A stretch of 64,000 nt of DNA from Capra hircus. Taxonomy: Eukaryota > Chordata > Mammalia > Artiodactyla > Bovidae. Positions within the stretch are counted from its first letter, which is position 1. Every line of letters begins with the position of its first letter. The position numbers and the translations under genes are program-made. Below the pieces are notes generated by a model. It was not told where the DNA came from. It did no database searches and saw only the letters and a list, made by a program, of their open reading frames with translations. This document shows, piece after piece, positions 9,346-20,754 of the stretch. The DNA is taken from NCBI RefSeq assembly GCF_001704415.2, contig NW_017189874.1:62001-126000 (forward strand). The letters are read 5' to 3'.

Positions 9346-11489
9346 AGGGTAGCCCCAGTGGATAAAGAAACTGGCCCAGAGGTTGCTGCAAGACAGCTAA
9401 CTGAGTTCAAAAAGCAGGCACTGCCATCACTGTGTAGCCATCGGGGTTCCCCGGAGCAGAAAGCAAGCTGGCCTGGGGCCAGGCCTCACTGGGGATCCTT
9501 AACTTTGAATTTCCTGCAGGCCTGGGCTATGGGTGGGGGTGGGTGGCATTGACAAGGCTGTGATCTGTGGTCTTGGGTCCTCCAAGTGGCCCTCCTCCTA
9601 TCCTAGCCTCAGCCTCCTCCTCTTCAGATGGGATGATAACCCTTCTCCAGACTGGTTGGAGTTCAAACACACACATTGGGCCGGCATTCTGTAAGCCCAA
9701 ACACTCCAGACAAGGAAGGGTTCTGGGCCTGAAGGGAGTGGTGCTGAGGAGGAAGAGACAAAAGAAAGATGATCCCCATCTTGGGCCTTTGGGAACAAAA
9801 TGATTCTCTCCTGAAAGAGGAAATTCCAGCAGTCCAGTGAATTTTGATTAGGATGCAGAGTCCCTGGATGTCAGGCCACCTCCCAGGAAGACACTGGTAG
9901 AAGAGGCAGGTCTCAGCAAGACAAAGGCTGGGTCAGGCACCACAGCACTCATTGACAATGGCTGGCAGCCACCATGCTCACAGCACCACCTGCACGTCCG
10001 CCTCCTGGCTTCTGTGTTGCCATGATGCCAGCCCAAGGTGTAGTGATACAGATATTATCCAGGGACCCTTGCCTGGCCCCACTCGTATCCTCTGCCCAAG
10101 GTCACCTACCCAGTGTGTAGCAGGGAGTACCCAGCAGGTGAACCAGGCCCTGGCTGAGACAGTAACACCCACCACTGTGTGTCCATGAGCCGCTGATTTC
10201 TTGGTGTTGCCTATAAGGGGGAACAAAGCCAGAGAGGGTCAGATCACAGGCAGCAGGTGGCAAGCCAGAGCTGCCAAAGAGCTCCGTGGGACAGCTTCAG
10301 ACTAGCTGGGCTCAGAAAATGACAGCTCTGACCCCTGGTGGCCCAGGCACACTGGTGCCTGGAATTCCATCTGAGAGCCTACCAATAACAAAAACCACTG
10401 GCATTTGGTGCTGTACCTAGGCAGTCAGGGAAGGAAAAACCACAGAGGTTTCCCTTCGCCCTCAGAGTAAGGTCTTACCACCTCTTCTCATGTAGTCTTG
10501 AAATCCTGATTATATTATTGACAGCTCTTTTTTTGCTTTTTATTTCTGAGCCTTCAGAGGCTCCTACAGAAGCAGAAGTGGCAGAAAGATACATGTTGGG
10601 AGGTCATTCCTTGTGCTAGAGGAATGAGTGGGGCCCAGGTAAAACTCACTGTGACTAACTTCCCCAGTTCCTTTTGTGTGGTCTAGACGTGTTCTGAGAA
10701 ATGTCTTCTCAAGGGTGGAGGGAAAAGGAGGCCACCCTTTTGACCTCTCAGGTAGGTGCCTCCGGCCTCAGGGGTCTCAGGACTGACATGTGCGGATCCC
10801 TGGGAGGGCTGACAGGAGAATGAACAGCGTCGAGCTCCCGGGCAGCCTGGGTCCCCAGGGATGGGAAGCCATCTTGTAAAGCTGCTGGAAATCGAGGGTC
10901 CTGGCCTTCGAGGGCCCATCAGGCGGCATCTGGAGCACAGCCTGAGACCAGGGACACATTTCCTAGGCCACTCACTGAAGAGTAGAGCCTGAGTGTGAGG
11001 ACAGGGAAGCGGGCTCCAGCTGCTGCTTCCCCCAGGAGACAAGGCTGCCTTTTCCTGCCTTCTGTGTGATTGCTCTTGTCTCTAGCCTCTAAATATCTTT
11101 GTCACATAACGAGACCCTGGGGTTCAAAGGGAGCTCTGAAAGGAGCTTTTGTCTGCTAGTTTTAGACTTTTATGAGTCACAAGCAGTAATGAGCTTCCCT
11201 CCACCAACCCAGAGGCACATGGAGCCAGGCAAGGCTCCTGGGGAGCAGGCTTCCCCCCGAAAGCATGGTGAGTGCAGCCCGCGGTGTCCAGTAGGCAGGG
11301 GTGGCCTGACTCAGGGGGTCAAGGTCCAAAGCTAAGGCAGGAGTGAGGCGCGGGAGCAGGGGTGCAGCCCCCTCCACTCCACAGAAGCCAGAGAAGCCCT
11401 ATTTGGACAGCTTGACAAGTTGACCTACTGTATACAATTCCCTTCGGCACTAAGCAATCTGCTGCTGTAAAACATTTACAAGCAGCTAC
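9346..11489. other. Single-copy GC-moderate region
   Basis: About 2.1 kb without a recognisable repeat. The open frames on both strands overlap each other and look like chance frames in GC-rich DNA. No exon can be supported. Confidence 0.4.
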
Positions 11490-11590
11490 TTTCATCCAGC
11501 TCTGCTGTTGAGCAATGGGGACATTGAGGCCCCGGGGAGGGGAAGGACCTTGCTCAGGGTCAGCATCCAGCCCTCCTCACTGGAGGCCAC
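11490..11590 (+). repeat. Probable MIR fragment
   Basis: Around caatggggacattgaggccc and ggaccttgctcagggtcagc the spacing and wording fit a MIR core plus the gene-like AGG-TCA segment. Short and eroded. Confidence 0.45.
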
Positions 11591-11814
11591 TGGCCTCTGC
11601 AGACCACACTTGTGTGGCGTGCTCCAGCCAGGGGCGGAACAGGTTTGAGTCCATGGAGGGGGTTGGGGGTGGGCAGGGACCGGATGCAGGCTGGGAGCAT
11701 GGTACACAGCGGTGGGTTCCCCAAGGGTGCTCACATTTCCAATGTGTGGCAATGGCTGCCACATGCCTGTCCAGCCAAACCTCTTCCCTCACTTTCCACT
11801 GTATGTGGCCAGAA

Positions 11815-12240
11815 GAGGCAGAGACAGACATAGAGAGGGACAGAGGGAGATTGATTTTTAAGGAGGTAGCTCATGCTATTCTAGGGATTGTTAGGTTCAA
11901 ACTGTGCAGGATGGGCCAGTGGAATGCAGGTTCCAGCAGGTGTTTACTTTGCTCTCCTAAGTCTGACGGCTGGAAACTCAAGCAGGACTTCTACATCACA
12001 GTCTGGGGTCAGAATTCCTCCTTTGGGGAACCTCGGTCTTTGCTGTTAAGGCCCTCAACTGATTGGATGAGGCCCACCCACATTACGGAGGTTGATCTGC
12101 TTTGCTCAAAGTCAACTGATAACAAATGCTCATCACATCTAAAAACTACTTTTACAGCCACATCTAGAGTGGTATTTGACCAAACAACTGGACAACCAAG
12201 ACTTGGCCAAATTGACACATAGAACTCAGCATCATGCCCA
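11815..12240 (-). mobile_element. Old MLT/ERVL-type LTR (antisense)
   Basis: The plus strand carries antisense LTR wording: ctcaactgattggatgaggc, ccacccacattacgg, ttgaccaaacaactgg and ggccaaattgacacata at the right end, which is the LTR 5' side on the minus strand. It belongs to the same family as the copy starting at 15754. A chance open frame of more than 200 codons runs through it but is not a gene. Confidence 0.75.
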
Positions 12241-13484
12241 CTGTTCCTTCTGCACCAACTCAGGCTGGCTTTGGCCAACAGATTGTGAGCCAGGGCCAGG
12301 ATTCAGGTAGAGGGTGGCAGTGCCAGGAGGGCTGAGAAGCAGAAGGTCAGCTGATGGGGGCTGCAGCCTGGTGGACTTGGAGGCTCAGCAAGAGGGCGGA
12401 CTCCATGAGGGTGTGTTCAGGGAACAGGGTACCTTGGCAATGGATCTAGCTAATTCTCAGCAGTGAGCCATTGGGGAGGGATCCTAAAGCCTGAAATGTA
12501 GGGGTGCCCAAGGAACCAAGACTCTTCCTGGGGCCAGGGGAGGGGATTGGAGGTATGAGGATCCTGACAGCAGATGACTTGCGCCACACTTGGTTTGGAG
12601 GGATTTGCTGGATGACCTCCAGGGCCCCTGCACACCAGGGCTGGGAGCCACCAAAGGCCTCAGGTGTAGGTCGTAAATCAGAGATGGAGAAAAACAGAAG
12701 GTGCCACTGGGTGGTGGCCTGCTGGTGTGGGGAGGGGAGATGGCCTTGATGGGTCTGGAGCAGCTTGAAGCACTCTGGAAGCTGCTTCCCCATCTCCCCA
12801 CCTTCCACAGCTGCCCTTGGCCTCACACAATGGCCTCCTCCCAGGGCTCAGCATCCCAGGAGGCAGGTTAGGTATCGGCAATGTCGCCTCAGAATCCAGG
12901 CTTGGCTCAGGGCTTGGCCTAACTCTGTCTTCTCCCCTGGCGATCCTGGTCCTTGCATCTCAGCCCCGCCTCCACCCAGTCAGTAGTGGTCACACTTGGC
13001 TTCCAGCCCACAGCCTGACCTCTCATGAAGAGGAGGGAGCCGGCCAAGGCCAGGCAAGCATGGTTACTCAGGAGAGGGGACACCAGATTTGTGCAAATGC
13101 TCCCCCTTCCCCCCTTGCTGACAGTCTGCTCAGTGCCCCCAGGGATCCTCCCCCTTCTTGCTGTCCCTGGCAGTGAAGCTCTCTCCACGTGCCCTGGTCC
13201 TCTATGTACCCCCTTGGCACCAGCTGAGATGGGTTCTCAGCAAGCTGCTTCTTCTTCCTACTCACTGCTCCTGCCCTCTCATGCCTGTGCCTGGGAGTGT
13301 GTTCTCTCCAGCCTTCCTCTCAGCAATTCTTGGTGGAGTTCTCTTCCCAGGGGCCTGACCTCAGGCCAGCAGGTCTAGTGGAGTTTCTCTTCTGCCACGA
13401 AGGACAAGGCCAGGAGGAAGGCTACAGAGTCTCCCTGGGAGAGGCCTGGAGCTGGGCTCTCTCTGAAGCCTCCCATTTAAGGTC
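12241..13484. other. GC-rich single-copy stretch
   Basis: No repeat or exon recognised. Many overlapping open frames on both strands reflect high GC, not coding. Confidence 0.4.
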
Positions 13485-13622
13485 ATAGAAATCCTAAGGC
13501 AGGTAACAATTATATCCCCATTTCACAGAGGAGCAGACTAAGTCTTCAGGAGGGTGAACAACTTGCCCAGGGTGGTGCAGAGGGGAGAGATGGGCTGAGA
13601 ATCAGAGTCTTGTGCTAGCCAC
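13485..13622 (+). repeat. MIR SINE
   Basis: aattatatccccatttcaca, gaggagcagactaagtcttc and the acttgcccagggtggtgcag segment follow the MIR core in order. Plus orientation. Confidence 0.7.
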
Positions 13623-14564
13623 CTCAGGGTCGAGCCAGCCAGTCCTTCTCCGGCACACAGCCCCAGTGGAGTAGGCATCTTCCCTGCTTTGAACAGAAGC
13701 CCAGCAGGCTCGTTGAAAGCCCCAGCTCAGGCCTCAAGCCCCTGAGACCATCCCAGATAGGGAGGCAGTGTCTTTGGGTACAGACTGCTGAATGGGGGCA
13801 ACCCCAGGAGGAGGGATTCGGAGGGACTTCAGACCCAGTGCTGCTGCCTTGGCCTCCTAGAGCTCTGCTCCCAGTAGCCCATGCTTCTGGGCCCATCCTG
13901 GCTCCCCAGGGACAACAAGGTCAGGGCAGGCTCCTGAGCTACTCAAACACCATCCCCCACCCCCACCCCTAAATTCCCCTCCAGTTCTTGAGGTCCTCCA
14001 GAATATGGCCATGACCCCCTCATATTCGAGAACTTTCCTTTTCCTTCCACAGTACAATTCCCACCAGGCTTCTCATGCTTGCCTGCACCCCCAGGCCCTG
14101 CCCTTCCCAATGCAGGGCCATAAGCTGCTTTCATCTCTGTAGTGACTTTCCCAGTGTATTGCTCTAAGTCCAGCAGTGCTCCCACCTCGGCTTCCCCCAT
14201 GTGCACATCTGGAGGGGTTTTTCCATGTCCTGCTGCCTGCCAGACACCCTGGGTTTGCATCTGGGGGGTTCCAGTCCTTGTCTCAGTGTGTGTGGCTTAG
14301 AGGGGAAGTGTCCCAGGTGACAGAGGGTCTTGGGCAGCGTGCCCTCCACTTCTGGGTACCCCCTAGGGGCCTGGCCCAGATGAGGTGCTCAAGGAAAAGA
14401 AAGTGAGCTGGCCCTTCCTTCCAGAAACTTCTTGGAACTTGTGGTGGCAAGACATTATAGTATCCTAGAACTGAAAGCCTGGGGCAATGGACAGGGCCCC
14501 CAAAGCAGCTCTGGTGGGGCCTCCAAGCTAGAATGGGCACCCTGGTCAAGGGGGCTGCTGGTGA
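13623..14564. other. Single-copy DNA, nothing recognised
   Basis: GC-moderate, with a run of CCCCACC near 13950-13970. No exon or repeat family is supported. Confidence 0.4.
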
Positions 14565-14680
14565 GAAAGCAGGTTCCCAGACCCTGTGCCAGAGCTCTGA
14601 AATCAGCATCTCCCTGTGGGCGGGAGAGAGAGCCATAGCCAGCTGCATTTTTAAGAGTTCTACAGGTGGTTCTGACTGGT
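14565..14680 (+). mobile_element. Possible MER5A-type hAT element
   Basis: ctctgaaatcagcatctccc, a gtgggcgggag segment and agttctacaggtggttctga occur in the order of a MER5A interior and right side. The termini are missing, so this is a tentative call. Confidence 0.45.
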
Positions 14681-15753
14681 TCTACAGACTGGGGAGGCCA
14701 GAGTCCAGCTCACATGGCGAGTCATCACAGACTAGAACCGGAACTGTGGCTCCCACCTCCCACTCCAGGACTCTTTCCCCTGTGTCATCAGGCCCAGCCA
14801 GCTGCCAAGGCTGAGGAGCTGCATCCGTGATTCATTGGCAGACAACAGCGATCCTGCCTGACGGCATGAGTCATAACAGGCCATGCTGACGATGGGCAAC
14901 TCCAAAGATGTCAACGGGAGGCATCCAGGACTGCCTGTCTGTTTTGTTACCCTGGTACTGGGGCTTGGAGTGACAACAGTCTGGGGCGGGGGGAGCACAG
15001 TGTCTGTGTCCCTTGGACAGGACTGCCTGTCTGTTGGCAAGAAACCTGCATGTCTTTCAGTCCTTCATTCCAGCCTTCATTCTGCTGCTTCAGACCCAGA
15101 TATACTGTTTGTCCAGCACTCAGTTGGATGCTGGAGATGTGGTTGTGAACGCCATCATCAGGACACTGCAAGAAGCAGGAAGACCATCACCTGGGTAAGG
15201 TGCGATGCAAGTCTGTGCCTGGGTTCCACAGAAGGCCCAGTGCAGCCCTGGGCACTCCCGCAGTACAACGCCTCATATGGGTGGACACTCTGCCCTGTCC
15301 CAAGGCTCTGTCCCACTTGTTGTCTCTTTCCCAATTCTGATCATGCAACCAGTTTTGAACGTAGCCAGGATGCTGAATTTTGTCCCGCTTTCCACACCAA
15401 AGGGCCAAAGTTTGGAAATAAGAAGTGAATTGGCTGATGCCACTCAGTCCTAAACTTTCTGCTGCCTCTCACTGCTATTTCAGTGTCCTTTCCTACGAGG
15501 GGAACCTCAGGCAGAAGTTCCCCTAAGACTCCTAAAATGAAAGCCCCCTCTACCGGCCCCCAAGTCTTACCTGACAGCTTCCCAAGCTACCTCCTAGCCC
15601 CCAGGAAGAGTGCTGCCAGGTTGGAGCAGCACAGGTAAGTGTTAACCACTGATTCAAGGCAGGACCATGGGGGCCAAAACCTCCATAAAGCTGTGAAAAA
15701 TGTAATTAAGGGTTATAATCAGTGCCCTAGGAATGCCCACAGAGTAATCTCCT
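14681..15753. other. Single-copy DNA
   Basis: Contains one open plus-strand frame of 181 codons (14883-15428), but with no domain, no splice context and no reading-frame bias. I regard it as chance. No repeats recognised. Confidence 0.4.
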
Positions 15754-15792
15754 GGCTCAGTCAGGGTTCTCCAGAGAAACAGACCAATAGGA

Positions 15793-15945
15793 GATGAGAT
15801 AGATGAATACATAGATAGATGATAGATAGATAGATAGATAATGATAAACTCATCAATATATAGATAATGACAGATAGATGACAGATGGATAGAGATAGGT
15901 GAATAGGTGGATAGATAGATAGTACATGGATGGATAGATTGAGCA
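15793..15945. repeat. (GATA)n-rich microsatellite
   Basis: Degenerate tetranucleotide tract of gata/gatg/gaca units with a pure run near 15817-15840. It sits in the part of the LTR that is normally AT-rich. It is likely length-variable between individuals. Confidence 0.85.
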
Positions 15946-16142
15946 ATTGATTGTTAAGGAACTGACTACCTCAACTGTGGGCTCTGGCAAGTCCAAAATC
16001 TATAGGACAGGCCTGCAGACTAGAAACAGGCAGGGGTATAATGCAGTCTGGAGGTAGAATTTCTTCTTCTTTGGGAAACCTCAATCTTTCCTCTATGACC
16101 TTCAACTGATTGGATGAGATCCTTCCACATTATCAAGGGTTA

Positions 16143-16144
<2 letters not shown>

Positions 16145-16184
<40 letters not shown>

Positions 16185-16442
16185 AAGTCGCTGCAGTTGT
16201 GTCCGACTCTGTGTGACCCCATAGACAGCAGCCCACCAGGCTCCCCTGTCCCTGGGATTCTCCAGGCAAGAACACTGGAGTGGGTTGCCATTTCTTTCTC
16301 CAATGCATGAAAGTGAAAAGTGAAAGTGAAGTCACTCAGTCGTGTCCGACTCTTAGCGTTCCCATGGACTGCAGCCTACCAGGCTCCTTTTCCAGGGATT
16401 TTCCAGGCAAGAGTACTGGAGTGGGGTGCCATTGCCTTCTCC
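16145..16442 (-). mobile_element. Bov-A2 SINE with (TGC)13 tail and perfect 13-bp TSD
   Basis: Dimeric Bov-A2 in minus orientation with its (AGC)n tail, seen as 13 uninterrupted tgc units at 16145-16183. The TSD atcaagggttagt is perfect at 16132-16144 and 16443-16455. Removing the element restores the LTR. The tail is a plausible polymorphic microsatellite. Confidence 0.96.
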
Positions 16443-16545
16443 ATCAAGGGTTAGTAGTCTTCTTTAATTAGAGTCAACTGATTATAGGTGTCAAGTAACC
16501 GCAACTACAAAAAACCTTCACAGCAACATTCACATGAATGTTTTG

Positions 16546-16896
16546 TTTTAATAATTTTATTTATTTATTTACTTTTGGCTGGGCTGAGTCTTTACTGCTG
16601 TGCACAGGCTTTTCTCTAGTTGCAGCGAGCAGGGGCTACTCTCTAGTTGTGGGGCATGGGCTTCTCATTACAGTGGCTTCTTTTGTTGCAGAGCATGGGC
16701 TCTAGGGCATGGGGCTTCAGTAGTTGCAGGGCTCATTAGCTGAGGTTTCCAGGCTCTAGAGCATAGGATCAATAGTTGTGGTGCATGGGCTCTGTTGCTT
16801 TGCAGCGTGTGGTACCTTCTCCGACCAGGGATCGAACCTATGTCTTCTACACTGGCAGGTGGATTCTTAACCACTGAGCCACCAGGGAAGCCCTCA
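16546..16896 (-). mobile_element. CHR-type tRNA SINE (long form)
   Basis: Minus orientation. The tRNA-like head is at the right (ttaaccactgagccaccag complement, with a gaccagggatcgaacc B-box-like motif), a long imperfectly repeated body of agttg/gcatgggct units follows, and the A-rich tail appears as ttttatttatttatttact. The flanks aatgttttg and aatgtttg are a short duplicated target. Confidence 0.88.
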
Positions 16897-16955
16897 GATA
16901 AATGTTTGACTGAATAACTTAGGACTATAGCTCAGGGCACAATGGCCAAGGTCAG

Positions 16956-17365
16956 GCCTTACTAGCTTCTTTGGCCACTTGAATCCTCTATAATTACCCT
17001 TCTGCTTCCCTAACCAGGAAGGCCTAAGTGAGGTTCTCAGTGAAGAAGGACCTTGAGCCCCAGAGCTCAGTATCTGACTCTTTAGCTGGGGCATAGTGAA
17101 AAAAGAGGGAGAAAACATGGCCCCCTCAGAGAGGAAGCCACTTTGAAGCAGGCTACAAGCACGAACCCCTAAAACCCCCACAGTGTCCTGGAGCTTAAGG
17201 ACTGGCTGAATGCCCTGGAAGCATCTAGAACTGTTTAAACTGCAACTTGTTACCCATATGTGGTTGTCCTAAAATTGACTTACCAAGTCTCAACAGAGAC
17301 TTGAGTTAGCAAGTCTCTGCATATATTTGGAAACATGAAACAGAATAAAAAGGAGATAATACAAA
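16956..17365. other. Spacer, nothing recognised
   Basis: About 400 bases between two LTR elements, with no readable repeat or exon. Confidence 0.35.
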
Positions 17366-17728
17366 ACATCCAAGTACACTGTCTTTCTTGTAACAGAAAT
17401 ACCATAGATTGAGTGGCTTAAATGGCAACATCTCAGTTCTGTAAGCTAGGAAATCCAAGATCAAGGTACCAACAGTTTGGTGTCTAGTGAAGTTCACAGA
17501 TGTCTTCCTGGTGGATAGATGGCCATGTTATACATGTGACTTCATCCTGCAGAAATGTTGAGGGAGTTCTGTGGGGTTTCTTGATAAGGGCACTAATCCC
17601 TTTCATGAGGACTCCACTCTCATGACCTCATCACTTCTCAAAGGCCTCACTCCTAATACCATCACATTGGGGATTAGATTTCAACATATGAATCCTGGGG
17701 GAGGGGACACAAACATTTAGTCTATAGA
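17366..17728 (-). mobile_element. 3' LTR of the MaLR element
   Basis: Antisense MLT1A-like LTR: gaaataccatagattgagtg at the left, cctaataccatcacattggg and ggacacaaacatttagtcta at the right. Internal sequence follows directly to its right, which identifies it as the 3' LTR of a minus-strand element. Confidence 0.82.
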
Positions 17729-17857
17729 ACTCTATCCTTGGACCCTCAAAATTCATATCTCTCTCATATACAAAGTACATTTCATTCCATTCAATAGCCC
17801 CAAAAGTCTTAAACTGTTCCAGCATTAACTCTAAACTCTTAGTCCAAAGTCTCATCT

Positions 17858-18234
17858 CAGTTCAGTCTCTCAGCCATGTCCAACTCTTTGTAATCCCATG
17901 GACTGCAACACACCAGGCTTCCCTGTCCATCACCAACCCCCAGAGTTTACTCAAACTCGTGTCCATCGTGTCAGTGATGCCATCCAACCATCTCATCCTC
18001 TGTCACCCCCTTCTCCTCCCACCTTCAGTATTTCCCAGCATTAGGATTTTTTCCAATGAGTCAGTTCTTTGCATCAGGTGGCCAAAGTATTGAAGTTTCA
18101 GCTTCAGCATCAGCCCTTCCAATGAATATTCAGGACTGATTTCCTTTAGGATGGATTGGTTGGGTCTCCTTGCAGCCCAAGGGACTCTCAAGAGTCTTCT
18201 CCAACATCACAGTTCAAAAGCATCAAAAGTTCAG
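17858..18234 (-). mobile_element. BovB 3' fragment inside the MaLR interior
   Basis: 5'-truncated BovB of about 375 bases, ending on the plus strand at cagttcaaaagcatcaa. The TSD gtctcatct is present at 17849-17857 and 18235-18243. Removing it rejoins the MaLR internal sequence, so the MaLR is older. Confidence 0.92.
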
Positions 18235-18493
18235 GTCTCATCTAAATATCATCTAAATCTAAATCTAATATGGGTGAGACTTGGGCTACAATTCATCTGG
18301 AGGAAAATTCTCCAGCTATAAACTGTAAAACCAAACAAGTTATATGCTTCCAAAATCCAGTGGTGGGGCAGACATGGCATAGATATTCCCATTCCAAAAA
18401 GGAGAAATCAGAACGAAGCAAGGGTTATATAGGTCCCAAGTAAGCCCAAAACCTAACAGAGCAAACAACATTAAATCTTAAGGCTCAAGAATA

Positions 18494-18963
18494 CAGTAAG
18501 TCCCGTACATATGAACCTTCAAAGATTCAAACATGCAAATTTTCAAAGATGCAAATGTGCATCTGGTTCCAGCAAGGAACCTGAACCTGTGCCATCCATG
18601 TCAGGTGTGAGTGAAACTGCAGCTTGCCCTCCGTCTCCTACTGCTGACAACCCCTCAGCTCTACCATCTCCCACCTCCTCCCTTCTGCAGTCAGTAACTC
18701 TTCTTGCCTGTTCTCTCTATGTCAGCCCCTGTATGTCAGCTGTTGTACCATACTACTGTACTTTTCAAGCACTGTACTGTAAGATTTAAAATGTTTTCTT
18801 TATTTTTTGCATTTTTAACATATTATTTTTTTGAAAAGTATTAAAACCTATTACAGTACAGTACTATATAGCTGATTGTGTTAGTTTGGTACCTAGGCTA
18901 ACTTTGTTGGACTTCCAAATGCACTCTCAGAATGGAACTCATGCTTATGAAGGGGACTTACTG
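18494..18963. mobile_element. Tigger-like (Tc1/mariner class) MITE
   Basis: Terminal inverted repeats: cagtaagtcccgtacatatg at the left and a right end reading ggggacttactg, whose complement begins cagtaagtcccc. A TA dinucleotide flanks both sides (18492-18493 and 18964-18965), the mariner-class target. About 470 bases with no transposase frame. It is inserted in the MaLR interior, which continues on both sides. Confidence 0.88.
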
Positions 18964-19975
18964 TAACCCTCTTTGGCGCCATGCTCTGCCTTTCAGACTC
19001 ATTGGGATGCTGCTCTTCCGGGCCTTGCTCCATGACAGCTCTTTGCTGGTGCCCTGAAGCTCTCCTGGGCTGGAGTCTCAAACTCACAGCTCTGCTTGGT
19101 CACTCTGTCCTTTGGAACCTAGGTGGAGGCAGCCATGCCCACAGGCCAGTACACTCTGAGCCTGGGATAGGAGTAGCAGCCCTAATAATCTCTCCCTCCC
19201 CTCTGGGGTCCTTCTTCGCTTGTTTTGAAGAATAGAGTATATTCATAGCTGAATAGCTCTATGGTCCAGTCCTGTCAGGTCAAAGAAATCAGCATTCTTT
19301 CTTTATTTTTCTCTATTTTCTCCGCTTCCTTTAGTCCCAGCTGGCAGTGTTTCGGCTGGCATAATCTTATCTCTATTCCTAGCTTTTGTAGAGAAAGTTG
19401 ATAAGTCTGGAGTTTACATCTATACTAATTTCCCTATGAAACAGGCATCTGGCCACATCATTGGTATTCTCACTTTTTTGCAATATAAAGAGGCTGAGAA
19501 TTTTCCAAATCTTTAAGTTCTGCTTCCTTTTTGCTTAGCAATTCCATCTGTAAGTTATTTCTCTCTTCTCACATTTTACTATAAGCAGTCAGAAGCCAAG
19601 CCATACCTTCAACACTGCTTAGAAATTGCTTCATCCAATTTCATCACTTGCAAGTTCTTCCTTCCATAAACTACTAGGACTTGGACCCAACTTAGTCAGC
19701 TTCTTTTCCACTTTTAACAAGGATTACTTCTCCTCCAGTTTCCAATGACATGTTCCTCTTTCCCATCTGAAACCCCATACCATCATTCTGTTCATGAATA
19801 TTAGTTATTCTCTAAGAAGATCGAGGTTCTCTGTGAGCTCTCACCAGAATCCTCTTTAAAGATCTGTTCATGGCAGTGTAGGTTTTTTTTTCTAGTCTGC
19901 ATCTCAAAAGTCATCCACCCCTTTACCTGTTACCCAAATCCACTTCCACACCCCAACTTCACAGTAACAATCTCT

Positions 19976-20326
19976 GAGGCTATCCAGGCTGCTGTAATAG
20001 AATACCGTGGATGAGGTGGCTTACTCAGAAAACATTTATTTATCACAGTTCTGGAGGCTGGAAACTTCAAGATCGAGGCACCAGCTGTTTCACTGTCTGC
20101 TGAAGGCTGACTTCCTTGTTCATAGAAGGTCATCTTTTTGCTGTGACCTCACATGCAGAAGGGACAAAGAACTCTCTGGGGTCTCTTTTATAAGGGCACT
20201 AATCTCATTCATAAGGGTTCCAAACTCATGATCTAATCACTTTCTAAAGTCCAAATACCATCACACTGAAAATTAGGTTTTAACATACAAGCTTCAGAAG
20301 GATACAGACATTCATTCTGTAGGAGC
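19976..20326 (-). mobile_element. 5' LTR of the MaLR element
   Basis: Antisense MLT1A-like LTR: ggctgctgtaatagaatacc, cacagttctggaggctggaa, ttttataagggcactaatct and gatacagacattcattctgt. It is paired with the left LTR by orientation and family. Confidence 0.85.
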
Positions 20327-20754
20327 ATCTTATGTAGTAATGGTAAGTATTGATTATCAAAACTTTCATTGTCCTGTATATTGATTTCTATGGATATTTG
20401 TATTGAGCCCTGATACAGAATATATTTCTCACTATAAATATGTTTGAAAGTCACCAGTGTATCCAAACAAGACTTTGTGCAGATGAGGAGAGTGGGCCCT
20501 AAATTAGGGATGGTACATATGTAAGGTGTTGTAATGAGAAAGGAGAGACAAGGATGCGAGTTCAAGTTGTCTCCTGACTGGAGCTCATGGGCTCCACCTC
20601 AGTTGCTGGGCAGTGGCAGCAGCCACCCAGGGCTCCAGGACTTGACACTACCAAGGAAGTTCAGGATCCCCAAACAAGCCTAAATACATGTTAGAGAAGC
20701 AAACAGAAATGGCTGCTTTTTATTGTGGATTGAGCTCTTTCAAGTGCATTCAAC
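20327..20754. other. Unrecognised DNA
   Basis: No repeat or exon identified between the MaLR element and an L1 tail. Confidence 0.35.

Larger units (their letters stand above)
15754..16955 (-). mobile_element. Old MLT/ERVL-type LTR holding two later SINEs
   Basis: Antisense LTR of the same family as 11815-12240: ggctcagtcagggttctcc, ccttcaactgattggatgag, acaaaaaaccttcacagc, resuming after the second SINE as aatgtttgactgaataactt. It is interrupted by a Bov-A2 (16145-16442) and a CHR-type SINE (16546-16896), both with flanking duplications. A GATA-type microsatellite occupies the AT-rich interior. Confidence 0.75.
17366..20326 (-). mobile_element. Complete ERVL-MaLR element (LTR-internal-LTR)
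   Basis: Two LTRs of the same family and orientation (17366-17728 and 19976-20326) bound about 2.2 kb that reads as MaLR internal sequence on the minus strand (for example caatagccccaaaagtctta, ggagaaatcagaacgaagc, catctggccacatcattgg). The 5' LTR is on the right. The interior encodes nothing intact; every frame is closed by stops. It was later hit by a BovB (17858-18234) and a Tigger-type element (18494-18963). This is an ancient non-coding copy of an endogenous-retrovirus-like element. Confidence 0.82.

Noticed and set aside
11515..12222. 235-codon open frame on the plus strand
   Set aside because: Its second half runs antisense through an old LTR, and the first half has no domain or codon bias. 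Length alone is explained by GC content.
14883..15428. 181-codon open frame on the plus strand
   Set aside because: Cys/Ser-rich composition with no recognisable domain, signal or splice context; overlapping frames exist on the other strand.
16110..16310. Open frame with a polyalanine run
   Set aside because: The alanines are the (TGC)13 tail of a Bov-A2 SINE; the rest is SINE sequence.
17728..19976. Possible retroviral genes inside the MaLR element
   Set aside because: The interior is non-coding in all frames; MaLR elements generally lack intact viral genes. Only the LTR structure is annotated.
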